Program-made: the position numbers and the translations under genes
In this document: piece by piece, positions 1-11,873 of the stretch
Position numbering within the stretch: position 1 is the first letter of the stretch
How the letters are laid out: each line of letters starts with the position of its first letter
NCBI GenBank assembly: GCA_963920575.1
Contig: OY986965.1
Location: 18,554,957-18,618,956, forward strand
Origin: Narthecium ossifragum
Lineage: Eukaryota > Streptophyta > Magnoliopsida > Dioscoreales > Nartheciaceae
DNA: 64,000 nt
Direction: 5' to 3'
The notes under the pieces: model-generated
Told to the model about the DNA's origin: nothing
Database searches by the model: none
Seen by the model: only the letters and a program-made list of their open reading frames with translations

Positions 1-657
1 TATGGATGTGAGGATTTCCTTCTCGTGATTAAAGGCCTTGTAATGCTAGGACCATTACACATAATGCGAACCATTATGACCGCTTCTTAATCCGTTATTC
101 ATCTTAATTCAAGATTAGGGATTTCGTATGTGCTAGTACCACTACGCTAGTGCCAGAACCACTAGGGTAACTCTAATCCTTGATACATTCTATTAGGCGA
201 TCTCAAGGTGCCAGAACCATCTTGATTACTTACCAATATCCATTCTTGATATTATCCCCAACGTCGGACTTTATTGATCGTCGTTGAGCGGTAGGAGTTC
301 TAGCCATTCACCTATCGACTATATGAACTATCTGAGTTGATTTATTGGCTCTTATCTTAGGAATACCTAGTAAGTTCTTTATTACTGATTAGATTTCCTT
401 GGCATTATCTTATCTTTTATTAGTTATTCATTTTCTTATCTTTTTAATTTAGTTCTAGATAAAATCCAAAAGATTATCTTTTTCCCAACTCCTTGGCTAG
501 GAATTATACCTAGTATACGACTTAAACCATTAGTTCCTTTTGAATTCGACTCGGACTCATTGCTATCGACCAATAAAGTAGTTAGTTAGTGATTCGGATT
601 ATAAATTTCTAATTTTGGCGTACTTGTTAAGACCACGACACTTTTCAAGGCGTGTCA
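1..657 (+). repeat. 3' part of an unclassified LTR
   Basis: AT-rich, non-coding sequence that runs from the window edge and stops exactly at a CA dinucleotide (656-657), where the sequence of minus-strand LTR copy A begins. It holds near-repeats of a phrase reading tgccagaaccac (about 151 and 211). The abrupt junction and the terminal CA suggest the end of a plus-strand LTR inserted into copy A. The start is outside the window and I cannot assign a family. Other readings, such as a deletion junction, remain possible. Confidence 0.4.
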
Positions 658-2334
658 GCACGCCCTCTACTCAAGAGTCGTTATAACTGGACATCGGCTA
701 CACCTAAGAACCTGACTTGAGGTCGACACGACCTCTGAATCATCGATCAACATGTATTCAAGTCATCTAAGCCTATCATCGATATCGACTGAATACTACA
801 ATCCAACTTGGACCTTGCTACCCGCCACGGTCCTAGAGCTAAATCCGAGCTACCCGAAAGCCTCGAATCGGCGATCGACCCATCGCCCACGCCCTATCCT
901 TATGCATCTAATACACAACAGAATGCATGATATGATCATACACAGGTAACAGGTAAGCATGCATAACATATATGTCCAACTGGATCGCTGCAGTGGTACT
1001 ATCGACCGCTGTCAGCCAATCCGCAGCGGGTCCCAGCATTATGACGGTACCGTGACCGTCAACCGTGGACTCCTGCAACGGGAAGCAACCCCGAAAACTC
1101 ATATGAACATATAATATTATATTATATGTTCAGCACATTTAATATTATTAAAAACACAAAGACCCTCTAATTAGGGGCTAAGTGACCTCGTCGATCCAAC
1201 GTCCAGACGACGTCGGATTTGAGATCCAACTTATAAACCCACAGATAACCATGCTGGAATCAACATATCCAAAACCGGGAAACATCCGACGGCTAGATTA
1301 CTCGAAAATCACTAATCAAAACCACTAATCTCACTAATTACCTTTAATTGCTGCAACGCAGCCCATCCGTAGAAAAATCATAACAAAGCATACGAAAATC
1401 AAACAATTATGAAACTAGTTGGGTCCGAGAGTAGATTCAAAGATTTACAACTCTCATGTTCATCATAAGTCCAAATAACGCACGTACACACCGGAAAGCA
1501 CGCCGTAAACCGGCTGTTCTTCGAGCACAGAGAAACTGGAAAATCCGAGTTTAAACAAGTTAAAATCCTACTAAAAACTCAATCAAATCTTATGAAACTT
1601 ACAACATAAACTAAGCTAAGCAAGAGGCATCCAACAACATCAAGAACACCAAGATCAACCAGCTAGATTAAGAGAAAACCCCCTATTAACCCATGTAGGT
1701 AGAAACCTACCAGAAACACAATCCTCGGCTGATTCCCCGTGGTACGACCACCAAACTACATTCAAACCAATTCAGGGATCTTCCTCTCGCTGCCACGAAT
1801 CAAACGAGCCATCAAGAACGCAATAAGATGGCCGAAGGAGGGAGAACGGAGGGGAAGAAGGAGACGGGAAGCAAACCGGAAAAACAGGGGAAGACGCGGG
1901 CTATTTATTGGCTCGAGACCGATCGATCGGTTCAGGCACCGATCAGTCGGACTGGGCCAGGTTAAGTCAGTTCGCGTCCTTATCCGGACATGTCGGTCCC
2001 GCCGACCACCGACACAAGTCCGATCAGTCGCTCCAAGGAGCGATCGATCGCACACGGGCCGTCAGCTGCCTAAAAACATGCTTCTGCGCACCCGAGCTTG
2101 GATCTTTCGATCCCAAGCCCGCCTAGAGTTCTAGCAAACACATAAATCAAACATATGGATTGTGTGTGCACTACATGGGTGTGAAATAAACTGGCAAGCA
2201 TAATTTATCAAATTATCCTTGCGGTCCAAGAAACAATACGATCCACCGGATCGCGCGCTCGACGTAAAACAAGCTAACGAGCCACAGGCCCGACCCGGGC
2301 GGTCGACCCAGGAGTGGAGGGCCAGGTCCTCACA
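658..2334 (-). repeat. Chromovirus-type LTR, copy A (truncated)
   Basis: Read on the minus strand this begins TGTGAGGACCTG at 2334 and aligns along its length with the LTRs at 24055, 34597 and 43278. It is cut at 658 by the preceding LTR. A minus-strand TATA-like box lies at 1901-1911, and GATCGATC palindromes lie just upstream of it at 1921-1928 and 2042-2049. The sequence resuming at 2335 is the interior of another copy (B), so A was inserted into B. The same region of B lies about 1.83 kb to the right (752 matches 2584). Family assignment rests on the related LTR at 34597 that abuts a chromodomain-bearing polyprotein. Confidence 0.75.
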
Positions 2335-4155
2335 CATATAACCCCACCGCGTGCCCCTGAGGTCCACGATCATGATCTTCAAGAAGAACGTGTCGCATGA
2401 TGGGTCACGCTTAGTAAGCAATAAACTAACACTGCTGACTCACAAGTAGGTAACCGGCACTGCTAACAGGAAATTGCACCGCTGAGTAGGCACACCCTAT
2501 ACTCAAGAGTCGTTATAACCGGAAACCGGCTACACCTCAGAACCCGACTCGAGGGCGACACGACCACTAAATCATCGATCAATATGTATTCGAGTCATCG
2601 AAGACTATCATCGATATCGACTGAATACTACAATCCAACCTGGACCTTACTACCCGTCACGGTCCTAGAGCTAAATCCGAGCTACCCGAAAGCCTCGGAT
2701 CGACGACCAACCCATCGCCCACGCCCTATCCTTATGCATCTAATGCACAACAGAAATGCATGCTATGATCAAATGCATGTAAGAGGTAAGCATACAACAG
2801 TATGATAAAAACAACACACAAGTCCACTGATCGCTGCAGCCGTACCACCAACCGCTGCCAGCCGATCCGCAGCGGATCCCGGCATTACGACGGTACCGCG
2901 ACCATCAACCACGGATTCCTGCAACGGAAAGCAACCCCGAAAACTCAGATGAACATATAATATAATATTATATGTTTAGAACATATAATATTATTAAAAA
3001 CACCAAGATCCTCAAATTAGGGGCTAGGTTACCTCGTCGATCCGACGTCCAAATGACGCCGGATTCGAGATCCAACTTAGAAACCCGAAGATAAACATGT
3101 TGGGATCAAGACATCTAAAACCTGAAAACATCCGACGGCTCGATTACCCGAAAAAACACTAATCAAAACCACTAATCTCACTAATTACCTCCAATTGCTG
3201 TAACGCATCCCATCCGTAAGAAAATCATAACAAATCATAGGACAATCATAGAATTATGAAACTAGTTGGGTCTGAGAGTAGATTCAAAGATCTACAACTC
3301 TCATGTTCATCATAAATCAAGATCATGCATGTACAGAACGAAAACCGCGCCGTAAACAGGCTGTTCTTCAAGAACAGAGAAGTCTGAAAATCCGAGTTTA
3401 AACATGCTAAAAACCTACTAAAATCCCAATCAAATCTTATGAAACTTATAACAGAAATTAAGCTAAACAAGAGGCACCCAACCACACCAAGAACACCTAG
3501 ATCTACCTGCTAGATTAAGAGAAAACCCCTTATTAATCCACGTAGGTAGAAACCTATCGGAAACGCAAACCTCTGCTGAATCCCCACGCTACGAGGACCA
3601 AACCAGCTTCAAACCAAGCCAGGGATCTTCCTCTCATTGCCACGAATCCAAGGAGCCTTCAAGCACCCAAAATGATGGCCGGAGGAGGGAGAACGGAGGG
3701 GAAGAAGGTGGCTGCCGGAAACAGAGGAAACAAGGTCGCGGGAAGAAAAATGAAGGAGAAGGAAGAAGAAGGAGAAGAGGAAGAAGGAGAAGGAAAAGCC
3801 AGGGAAGGGGAAGAAGAAGAGGATAATGGAGAGGAGAGAAGATTTTTCTTCTCTCCCTCTAACAGTGGAGAGCGACGGCCAACGGCGGCCGTCCTCTCAA
3901 AGTCCACCGCCAAGACTTTCTGGCACATGAATATCAATCTTCTTTGCCCTGAAACTCAAACTTGGGCTAAAACACAAACCTAAACTCGGATCTTCCGATC
4001 CCGGGTCCACTTAACCGTTCTAATCAAACATTAATACAAACACGGTCAGTGTGTGCATCTGCGGGTGTGAAACAAACCAACAAGGCGCAATTTACCAAAT
4101 TGCCCTTGCAATTTACAACAAGCCACTGGCCTGACCCAGGCGGTCGGCCCAGTCT
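2335..4155 (-). repeat. Chromovirus-type LTR, copy B (interrupted by copy A)
   Basis: This segment aligns with the middle and 5' part of the long-LTR family. 2341-2400 is the reverse complement of the stretch near 26000-26040, and 4040-4110 matches the start of the LTRs at 24055 and 34597. It begins in mid-LTR exactly where copy A ends, and about 25 bp of its own 5' terminus is missing near 4155. A purine-rich block at 3672-3850 reads on the minus strand as a proline/serine-rich frame that is also found in the other LTR copies. Confidence 0.75.
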
Positions 4156-4176
4156 CACCGCTAAACCTAGGCGGGT

Positions 4177-4745
4177 TCAGCCGCTGAACCTAGGCGGGTT
4201 CAACCGCAAAAAATCCATCATGACCGCCGCCGCGGTCCTCCCGTCGCAGGTGATAGAAAGTGGCCCATTCGGAAGCAAAAAAAACAGTTGTATTCCGTGC
4301 TCCAGAACCAGAGGTCTTCGAGTTTCATCACCCTCACTTGACGCTGCCCCTTCGGGTCGGCCATCACTCTCCTGACCCATTGCTTGAAATCCCTATCAGA
4401 GGTGGGACATCCCTTTTGGACTCGCCCATGAACACATTGATCAAATGATGAAAGTGGGTCAGGTAGACAAAACAAGGGAGATCCCGGGTAGACGGATAGA
4501 AGGCGGCTAGTCTATCAAAAACATCGGCCCTCGAAAACGGATCATGAGAGCCGGGCCCAACCCATAATACCTTTGATCAACCAAGTCCTTTTGCTCGAAG
4601 AAAATGCTGGGAAGTAGGGTGGGATCCTCTTCTTGGGCCAAGAATTTATTAAAGGACTTGGCAGAAGAACGAGTAAAGTCGAGGCATGAAGGCACCTTTG
4701 TCTTTTGGAAGAGACGACATAGAGTTCTCGGAACCAGACATGGTG
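4177..4745 (-). pseudogene. Degenerate antisense ORF upstream of a Tat-like LTR (possible plant mobile domain)
   Basis: On the minus strand a broken reading frame starts near 4745 and continues through at least one frameshift (about 4650-4690) and stops to about 4218. It contains the stretch FWSTEYNCFFCF (about 4290-4325), which resembles the WS..NCF..RFG pattern of plant mobile domain (aminotransferase-like) proteins. Tat/Grande-lineage Ty3/gypsy elements are known to carry an extra ORF in antisense orientation between pol and the 3' LTR. Position and orientation here fit, since a plus-strand polypurine tract and LTR start follow at 4883-4898. The family call is inference from a short motif; the orientation relative to the LTR is seen directly. 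Confidence 0.35.
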
Positions 4746-4882
4746 ATCATCGAAGGTTGCAGAGTAAAGGGAGATTGGAGAAGACTAAGAAATAATGCAA
4801 CAGACAGAGATGCAAAGTTACATAATCCCACAAACATATGGATTGAAACCCCAATCGAGCCTCAAAAAGACATTCACGGGAC

Positions 4883-4897
4883 AAAAAGGGGGGCAAT
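4883..4897 (+). other. Polypurine tract of a Tat-like element
   Basis: A run of A then G (aaaaaggggggcaa) lies immediately before a TG that opens LTR-like sequence. It would prime plus-strand DNA synthesis in reverse transcription. It supports a plus-strand 3' LTR starting at 4898. Confidence 0.45.
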
Positions 4898-6130
4898 TGT
4901 GTTACCGAGAAAAATACTCAAGTATTGGCCGACGCACATCTATCGTCGACACAAACACGTGGCACCCATCCTTCGAGCCGAAATCATCGTACCTACGATA
5001 CCTTACAGGTACAACAAGTGGACGAATCAGCGATGAGGCTAGTGGATACAAGCCCATACGAAAAAAGAATCATCGACCAATGGGAGTAAGCACGCATTAA
5101 ATGCTACTCGGCATCTGGGTTCAAACCCCATCATCACAACGCCTCCGCATTTATGATGATGCGAGCCCACAATGCGACATTCGAGGCCTCAAGCTACCCT
5201 ATCACTCGATCTTGGCATAAATAAAACAAGTACTAAAGCTGAGGTCATCAGTCTCAGACCCGAACGACCTCGAGGTCGAGATACCTTGAGAGAGCATTGA
5301 TATTAGAGTCAAACGATTCCGAAGCCGAAGCAACGCATAAACCTCGAGGATGAGGCAGTAAATAACCCTGAGTCAAGGGACTAAGCGACCCCAAGGTCGA
5401 AGCGTCATATGAAGCCATGGTCCTTTAGTTGGAGCCGAACCATCAGGAATACACCGGAATCACTATAACCCCATGATGTACCCAACTACTCTCCTAAAGT
5501 GAAAGCGTGGAAAGTGGAGCTAGAAAACAACCCTACTGTTATCCATGAGGGACCATTTGTCGAGACAGCAACGAGGTTTGACCCATGATGAGAACCACGA
5601 ATAGTCGTGGGTCGTTAGTCATGGGCGATGGCTAGCGATGGCCACGTGGAGGCAACAGTCTGAAGTATAAAAGCTTTGAATACAGAGGAAGAAGGACCCT
5701 CGACTGAAACCAAAACAGCTACTACTTTTGCTTTAGCTATTGTGATTTCCTTCGAACTTGCGTTCGTAGGAACTTTCGCCGGAGCTGTAATCAAATCAGA
5801 TGTTGCTTCAATGGAAGTAAGTAATTAGCTTTTCCTGCTTTGCTATATTTTTTCCTTTAACTTTAGGAGTAACTTGATTACTTTTTAGGAGTAGTTCGAT
5901 TACCTCTTAGGAGTAGTTCACTTATCACTCAAGGAGTAATATAATTTACATTAGGAGTAGAGCATGTACTTCTAGACGTAGTTTAATCAACTCTAGGAGT
6001 AGAGCAATTGTTCTAATAGTAGCAGACTCATTCCTTAGTAACCATTATCCAAAAATCCATAAAAATCCACCTTCATTTAGACTTAAGTTTTTTGAAAAAT
6101 TCTCTTAATTGAGGCACGGTAGAATCCACA
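4898..6130 (+). repeat. Tat-like (Ty3/gypsy) LTR, probable 3' LTR
   Basis: It starts TGTGTTACC directly after the polypurine tract and ends tentatively at a CCACA at 6130. A TATA box (TATAAAA, 5666-5672) is followed by a leader of the kind seen in Tat-lineage LTRs (TTCGAACTTGCGTTCG). The segment contains many CGAGGTCGA-like repeats in U3. The right boundary is uncertain because no target-site duplication could be matched. Confidence 0.45.
5861..6020 (+). repeat. Degenerate tandem repeat built on TAGGAGTAG
   Basis: Six or seven copies of TAGGAGTA(G/A) recur about every 20-30 bp (for example 5863, 5887, 5909 and 5990), separated by variable AT-rich spacers. It lies in the R/U5 part of the Tat-like LTR. 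Confidence 0.6.
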
Positions 6131-7537
6131 CCCCTTCTAATAACCATGCGCTACGGTTGGCACACCTCATGTGCCTTATGATCACGTGTCCACCTAGAGT
6201 AGAATTTTAAGAAACAATTAGGTATAGCTCAACGAGAACAATTTGCACCCATAAACACGGAACTATTCAGTTGTTGAGCCAGAGCTGATGGCTATGAATA
6301 CATATTTGCATAAGCAAAAGATACAGGCTAGCCGAAACGCTAGTCGACACATGCTCAAAGTTTACGGTGGGCTACCTCAAAGAAGAACTTGTTTGGCCTA
6401 TGAATTTAGAGACTCTCCTTATACTTCTGACAGTTGGAATTGTTCACTGAGTAGTTGAAACTATTAGATCAAAAGATCAAAGTAGCTCAAGTAGTTAGTA
6501 CATGTAGTGACAATGGTTTCATCTTGAGGCTCAATCCCGAGACCCTAAATCTGTCAGAAATATTGAGCATTTGCTCCCCTAAGTCACGATACAAAAACTT
6601 AATTAATAAAAATAAATCAATAGTAAACGATTCGGACTTATCTTCCCATTCTCCAGTCGATGATGATAACAAGTCGTTTTCACCTCCACACACGGGATGT
6701 GCTCTACGCGCTAGTTTGACTGAATGGATGTATCTTATCTATATATCTTATTAACGTCCTCAATTCAGACGAAAAACAGTAGTCATCCTGGCCTCTAAGC
6801 ATATATAGGTTTCTCTATTTAACCTTTGTACCTAAACTTTAGACTCTACTTTGTCAGCATAGATATATAAATGAGTAGGTTATTATATGGTAGGTTGATG
6901 ACTTCTTAATTAGCCACCACGAAGAGAGGGGAGAGGAGGCACTATGGACTAATGCTGCTGCAAATGACATGATTGCAAGTGGTACTGAAATATAGTGGTG
7001 GGTAGCTCCTCGGATGTCACATCCAGTGATGTAAAGGTCAAGGAGAAGAGGACAAATGCAGGCTATATATATTATTGTGAGTGCTCTCCCAATCATATAT
7101 AAGTTGGAAGTGCACGCTTCACATAAACTAAAGAGGTCAAATGAGGGTTTATGATTGTGCTGAAGTCTTTTTAGCTTTCTTTTATCTTTGAGAGTTGAGG
7201 ATGACTCTTTTGCTGTTTCGTGTTTTTTTCCCCTCCATATGCACCGCTTGTTCATGTACTAATGAGGGGTCAACCAATTTGTGTGTATATATTTATATAT
7301 GAGTTTGCTAAATAGCAACATTTTAATTATTAAATTAATCTTTTTCCCATAGAAAACAAAATCATTTGTTTGCATCAGTGTATTTAGACATTTTAAGGAT
7401 AAAGAAAATATGCACATGATCCACTTCATCAACAAGGCTTCCTACATAAAACATAATAGTGCTATAATATAGAATAGGGTACATGACCAACTCCTTCGTT
7501 CGGTGCAACCCTCGATAAGCTCAACTGATACACTTAA
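6131..7537. other. Unassigned AT-rich sequence
   Basis: I see no convincing gene here. A plus-strand ORF of 99 codons (6455-6754) and a minus-strand ORF of 133 codons (6854-7255) have no recognisable motif and look like chance ORFs. The stretch may be older intergenic sequence between elements. Confidence 0.3.
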
Positions 7538-7733
7538 GCCCCCGTTTGGTTCAGAGATAGGTGAAGATAACCTTTTTTATCCCCTATTTTATCCCCAAAC
7601 ATCAAAATCTCTTATCCTCATGTTTTCTATCCAAAATCCATTATCCTCACTAATCCCCATTTTTTGTATTTATTCCCAAAATCCCTTATCACTGCTTATC
7701 CTCACATTTTTCTATCCCGAACCAAACCAGCCC
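7538..7733. mobile_element. Tourist-like MITE (PIF/Harbinger type)
   Basis: Terminal inverted repeats GCCCCCGTTTGGTTC and GAACCAAACCAGCCC bound a 196-bp non-coding unit. It is flanked by TAA on both sides (7535-7537 and 7734-7736), the 3-bp target duplication typical of PIF/Harbinger elements. The interior holds repeated TTATCCC motifs and matches, in reverse, the right end of a second element at 62800-62950. Confidence 0.8.
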
Positions 7734-7736
7734 TAA

Positions 7737-8215
7737 TAAGTCTCCCATTGGATAAATATTTTCAGCCAAATTTAGGGCACACCATGTAGCAGGAAAAAGA
7801 TATATGACCTAAAGATACATGACACCTGCATAGAGGTCATATATATGGTTTTGGAATGGGATCTAATGCAATAACACCTACTAAATATATAGAAGTGGAT
7901 AAGTCATACGACATGAGATGGAGGCTTAGATCCATATAGATAAGGAGCTTATGTGTGGGGGTTTGGCATATTGTGAAGATACATGTGAATATGTTATGAG
8001 TGTTTTGCCCGTAAGCCTTGCAAACTCGCATTCCGAGTCAATGCGAGCAGAACACCAACGTAGGGGTTCCATTGGACTCGAATTTCTCCTTCTCAATGAT
8101 GGTGGAGAGGGAGGAGAGTCTCAACATGTAGCCCAAATTCTCCAGATGAGCAGCCGGTGTAGTTCGTTAGAGTCTACGTGGGGAAGTCGGATGTTGGCGT
8201 GGCGAAAGTAAAGTC
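7737..8215. other. Unassigned sequence
   Basis: Short ORFs on both strands (7837-8031 minus, 7951-8211 plus) lack recognisable motifs. No element boundary is evident. Confidence 0.25.
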
Positions 8216-8518
8216 GAATCAGAGGATTTCGTGGCACGGCACGACGCATGGGTGTGGCGAGGTCGTGGCACAACGTAGGCGCGGCACAGGCATGCCCCCG
8301 AGTGGCACTGAGTGCTCATGCGGATGGAGCGGCGGCAAACGCATGGGGGTGGTTACATGGGTGTGCCGAGCACACGGGCGCGGGTGCGTGGGCGACGCAA
8401 GCACGTGGGTGGGCGAGGCGGTGGTACGACGTGTGGAGGATAGCAGAGTGGCGGCGTAGGTGCTGTGGCAGTGGTGTGGCGCATGGATGTGGGAGCGAGT
8501 GAGCGAAGACGCACCTAG

Positions 8519-9030
8519 TGGCGCAGTGGCACGGTGGTGTGCCGGGGGAAGCGGAGTTGAGGAGGGTGGCGCGATTCGGTAGTATGGTGGCGTGCACAGG
8601 AACTGGACACGGACCGTGAAGGGTGGAGCTTGGGGAGAGCGTCGCGAGCACGACGGTGGCCGGGGGACGGAGAGGTCGGCGACGGAGTGAGGGAGAGGGA
8701 AGGGAGGCTGGCATAGCATGGAAGAGGGGAAGAGAGAGGGAGAGAGAGAGAGAGAGACAAGAAGAAGAAGAAGAAGAAGAAGAAGAAGAAGAAGAAATGG
8801 ATTAGAGAAGAAGAAGAAGTAGCACGGTGGTACGGCGAGGGAAGCAAAGCAAGGGCGGGTGGCACGGCTTGGTGGCATGGTGGTGTGCTTGGGAGGTGGA
8901 TGTGGACCGGTGAAGAGCGGTGCTTGAGGAGAGTATCGTGAGCACGATGGCAAGCGGGCGGCGAAGAGGTGGGTGGAAGAGTGAGGGAGAGGGAAGGGAG
9001 GGCGGCACGGCGTGGAAGAGGGGAAGAGAG
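8519..9030 (+). repeat. Two-copy tandem duplication around a GA/GAA tract
   Basis: 8519-8734 and 8818-9030 are diverged direct repeats offset by about 297 bp. Both end in the same phrase (GTGAGGGAGAGGGAAGGGAG, then GGAAGAGGGGAAGAGAG). A GA/GAA microsatellite (8734-8799) lies between them. Confidence 0.7.
8734..8799 (+). repeat. GA then GAA microsatellite
   Basis: A run of about ten GA units is followed by about thirteen GAA units. It explains the long polyglutamate, polyphenylalanine and polyleucine runs in overlapping ORFs. Confidence 0.9.
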
Positions 9031-9865
9031 ACAAAGAAAGAGAAGAATTGGGTTTGAGCAGGAGGAGAGGGTGACTGGATTTATACGGAAGAGGTGGAGG
9101 AGTTTGAGTTGAGGTGGAGTTTGGGTTGGATTAGGAGAGGAAGAAGAAGGAAAGTCGATGGCGGAGTTGGAGGGGGACTAGGAGTGGGTTAAGAGTCCGG
9201 TTGGGAAGGAAAGAGGAGGAAGAGGAAAGAATGGAGGTCGACCGGAGGCGGGGATGCCTGGGGCGGAGTCTGGCGAGCGGCCCACCTGGGCGACCAGCAG
9301 CGAGAAGTTGCAGGTCTCCTAGCATGGACCGTGGTTCCTTCTGCAAGTGCGGTGGCGCGAGATGGTTGCGCCGGAGTAGGAAGAAGGAAGGAACAAAAGG
9401 AGACGAAGGAAAGGAGGAGGAGGGTGGATTGGCCGCGGAGCTTCCACGAGGCCGGCGGCATTGGGCCAAGCGGGGAAGGAGGAGGAAGAAGATGAGGTAG
9501 GCTATGAGAGGAGGGAGGAAAAAGAAGAAGAAGAAGGAAAGAAGAGGGCCGTGAGACTGCTTGGGGTGATGTTGCCAGGCGGGCAGGGCATGAGGCCGGC
9601 GGCCGAGCCAAGGAGAGGATGGGGGAGAAGAAGAGGCTGGAGGAGAAGAAGTGAAGGAATAGGAGGGGACTAATCCCAAGGGATCTCGGCTTAACCAGAG
9701 AAAACACGGAGCAAGGAAGAAGAAGAGAGAGAGAGAGACGGAAACAACAGGAGGTAGACCAAGGTGAGGAAAGAGGGAGAGTACCCAGGACGAGAGGTAT
9801 CGTCAGTGAGGGCGCCGGCGATCGTCGTAGTTGAAACTCTGTCAGGAGCTCTGGAGGAGGGTGGT

Positions 9866-10887
9866 TGTTAGTCCTAATATTGTTTTGATGATTTCAATAT
9901 ATGTATGATGATAAAACATTGTTTTAATATTTATATCCCTTAATTTGGAAGTTGCTAAAAATCATATTTAGATGTTTTAGTACTCACAGTCGATGGACGG
10001 ATCGACCGCGGAGGTTAAAGATGCGATGGTCGGTGTGGCGGTCGATGGGATAATCGATCGCAGCCTATGTGAATAGATTTGGTGAAGCAACCATCGAACA
10101 AAGTATTGACCCTAAGAAGCCCATTTCATCATAGACGCTCACAGACGATGCGACTGTCGACCGTGGAGCCTGGAGGTCGATACTAGCCAAGGTTTGAGCG
10201 CGACGGACGATGTAGCGGATGATCCGACGGTCGCTTGCCGGTCAGGAAACTAGCCATTAAAGAGCCGTTGCAAAAGTAGAAAATAGCCATTGGAAGGCTA
10301 TTTGGAGGCCTTTGGTGCTCAGCTATAAAAGGGGAGATGCAGCAAACTTGCAAGTTGCCAAGGAGGGGCCAAGGGGGAGCTAAGGGATTATTGGAAAATC
10401 TTTGTAGCAAGTTCATCCTTTTTATTTGTGAGCTTAACTTTGTAAAACTACTTTAAGTTATGAAGTAAACTTTGAGAGAGAGATCCAATAGTAAGTTGGA
10501 GAGATTGTAAGGTTGCCAAGCATCTGTAAGCTTGGTAGATAGGTTGCCAAGCACCCATATGCTTGGTGGATAGGTTTCAAAGCACATGTAAGCTTGGTAG
10601 ATAGGTTGCCAAGCACCCGTAAGCTTGGTGGAAATCTTGTAAGAAGTCTTGCAAGTAGTGGAAACTCAAGGAAGACCCTTGAGTGAAGTGGACGTAAGCA
10701 AGGTTGGTCGAACAACTATAAAACATATGGTGCAATCTCTCTAACTCATCTTTTATCCTTCATTTACTTGCTTTATTTTTTGCTGTTATTATTTGTAAGC
10801 ATACAGTTTTATTAGACTCATCTTTTCTATATTTCCATCATTGATTTACTTTTATAAGGCCAAGACCAACCCCCTCTAAGACCTTCA
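9866..10887 (+). repeat. 5' LTR of an internally deleted Ty1/copia element (copia D)
   Basis: It starts TGTTAGTCC and ends CA at 10887, three bases before a primer binding site. Its first 350 bp are repeated at 11510-11873. A TATA box (TATAAAA, 10324-10330) is preceded by repeated GGATCGACCG and GGTCGATGGGA motifs (9990-10240). Downstream of TATA is an array of 31-bp repeats. Confidence 0.85.
10510..10632 (+). repeat. Four-copy 31-bp tandem repeat inside the copia LTR
   Basis: Units begin GGTTGCCAAGCA and end AAGCTTGGTAGATA or similar. Each unit contains CCAAGC and GCTTGG in inverted order, so each can form a small hairpin. The units are slightly diverged. Confidence 0.8.
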
Positions 10888-11509
10888 ATTGGTATCAGAG
10901 CTAGGTCTCTATTTTTATGGTGTAACAACCCTTAGAGGATCCTAAATCGAGATGAAAATAATCTACCAATAGGCCACCTCATTTCGATGGTTCTATACAT
11001 TGTTAGATGGTTGGTGTTGATTTTCATTTTAAAAGTTTTAATTGGTTCACTTATGATTTTTTTTTTATGGTTTTATGTGATTCTTCTTTCCCCTCTACCA
11101 GATGATGTCAAAGGGGGAGAAATGTGGTAATGTGATAATTTTTAAGCTATTTGGTGATTTTTTTATTTTAAAAGTTTTTAAACTTTTATATATATACTTG
11201 AAACCTTTGGATATTTAAATAGTTTTTCTATCTATATTTACTGGAGATTTTACGAGAATATAATTCATGCTCAATATCTTTTCTCATGTTTCCATACAAA
11301 GAGGTACATATGTCATATTTTGCACTTTCATACTTTTTGACCTATAATCAAGCTTGTTATATCTTTTTAGTGACATATGACCTGTATGCATCAATGGATT
11401 GCACTTTACAACATATTTCTTGTGATAAATGGATGCATAAATTAAGGGGGAGATTTCAAGGTTTTATCATCACAATTCAAAAGGTTGCCATCATAAAAAA
11501 GGGGGAGAT
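10888..11509 (+). mobile_element. Internal region of copia D, pol deleted
   Basis: Only about 620 bp separate the primer binding site from the second LTR. The region keeps two GGGGGAGA-type purine blocks (about 11113-11123 and 11446-11453) and a final polypurine tract (11495-11508). It has no gag, protease, integrase or reverse transcriptase, so the element is a deletion derivative and would be non-autonomous. Confidence 0.75.
10890..10901 (+). other. Primer binding site, initiator tRNA-Met type
   Basis: TGGTATCAGAGC follows the LTR end after a two-base spacer. It is the standard Ty1/copia site complementary to the 3' end of initiator tRNA-Met. Confidence 0.9.
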
Positions 11510-11873
11510 TTTTAGTCCTAATATTGTTTTGATGTTGTCAATATGTGTATGATGATAAAACATTATTTTAATATTTATATCCCTTAATTTGGAAGTTGAT
11601 AATAATCATATTTAGATGTTTTAGTACTCGCGGTCGATGGATGGATCGACCACGAAGGTTAAAGATGCGACGGTCAATGTGACGGTCGATGGGACGGTCG
11701 ATCGCGGCCTATGTGAATAGATTTGATGAAGCGACGGTCAAACAAGGTATCGACCCTGAGAAGCCCATTTCGTAACAGAAGACGATGTGACGGTCGACCA
11801 TGGAGCCTTGAGGTCGATGCAACAGTCAATCATGCCCAAGGTTTGAGCGCGATGGACGATGTGGTAGACGATG
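11510..11873 (+). repeat. 3' LTR of copia D, truncated by a LINE
   Basis: This segment matches the first 350 bp of the 5' LTR with modest divergence, then stops at GACGATG, where a T8 tract begins. The tract is the poly(A) end of a minus-strand LINE. The remainder of the LTR is not seen on the far side of the LINE. Confidence 0.8.

Larger units (their letters stand above)
8216..9865. repeat. GC/purine-rich block, probably LTR or leader of a degraded retroelement
   Basis: Long frames on the minus strand (for example 8219-9034 and 9131-9679) are proline/serine/leucine-rich, low in complexity and overlap in several frames. They are best explained by base composition rather than by a protein. 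Similar composition occurs in leader regions of the LTRs elsewhere in the window. A copia element (9866) is inserted at the right edge. Confidence 0.35.

Noticed and set aside
3672..3983. Lysine/glutamate-rich plus-strand ORF of 103 codons
   Set aside because: It is the antisense of a pyrimidine-rich LTR leader and shows only GAA/GGA composition.
8219..9034. 271-codon minus-strand ORF and the 182-codon ORF at 9131-9679
   Set aside because: Proline/serine/leucine-rich, low-complexity and overlapping with other long frames; driven by GA/GAA repeats and GC-rich duplicated sequence, with no domain motif.
11286..11552. 88-codon ORF between the copia D LTRs
   Set aside because: It runs through the polypurine tract into the LTR and has no motif; it is residual 3' non-coding sequence.
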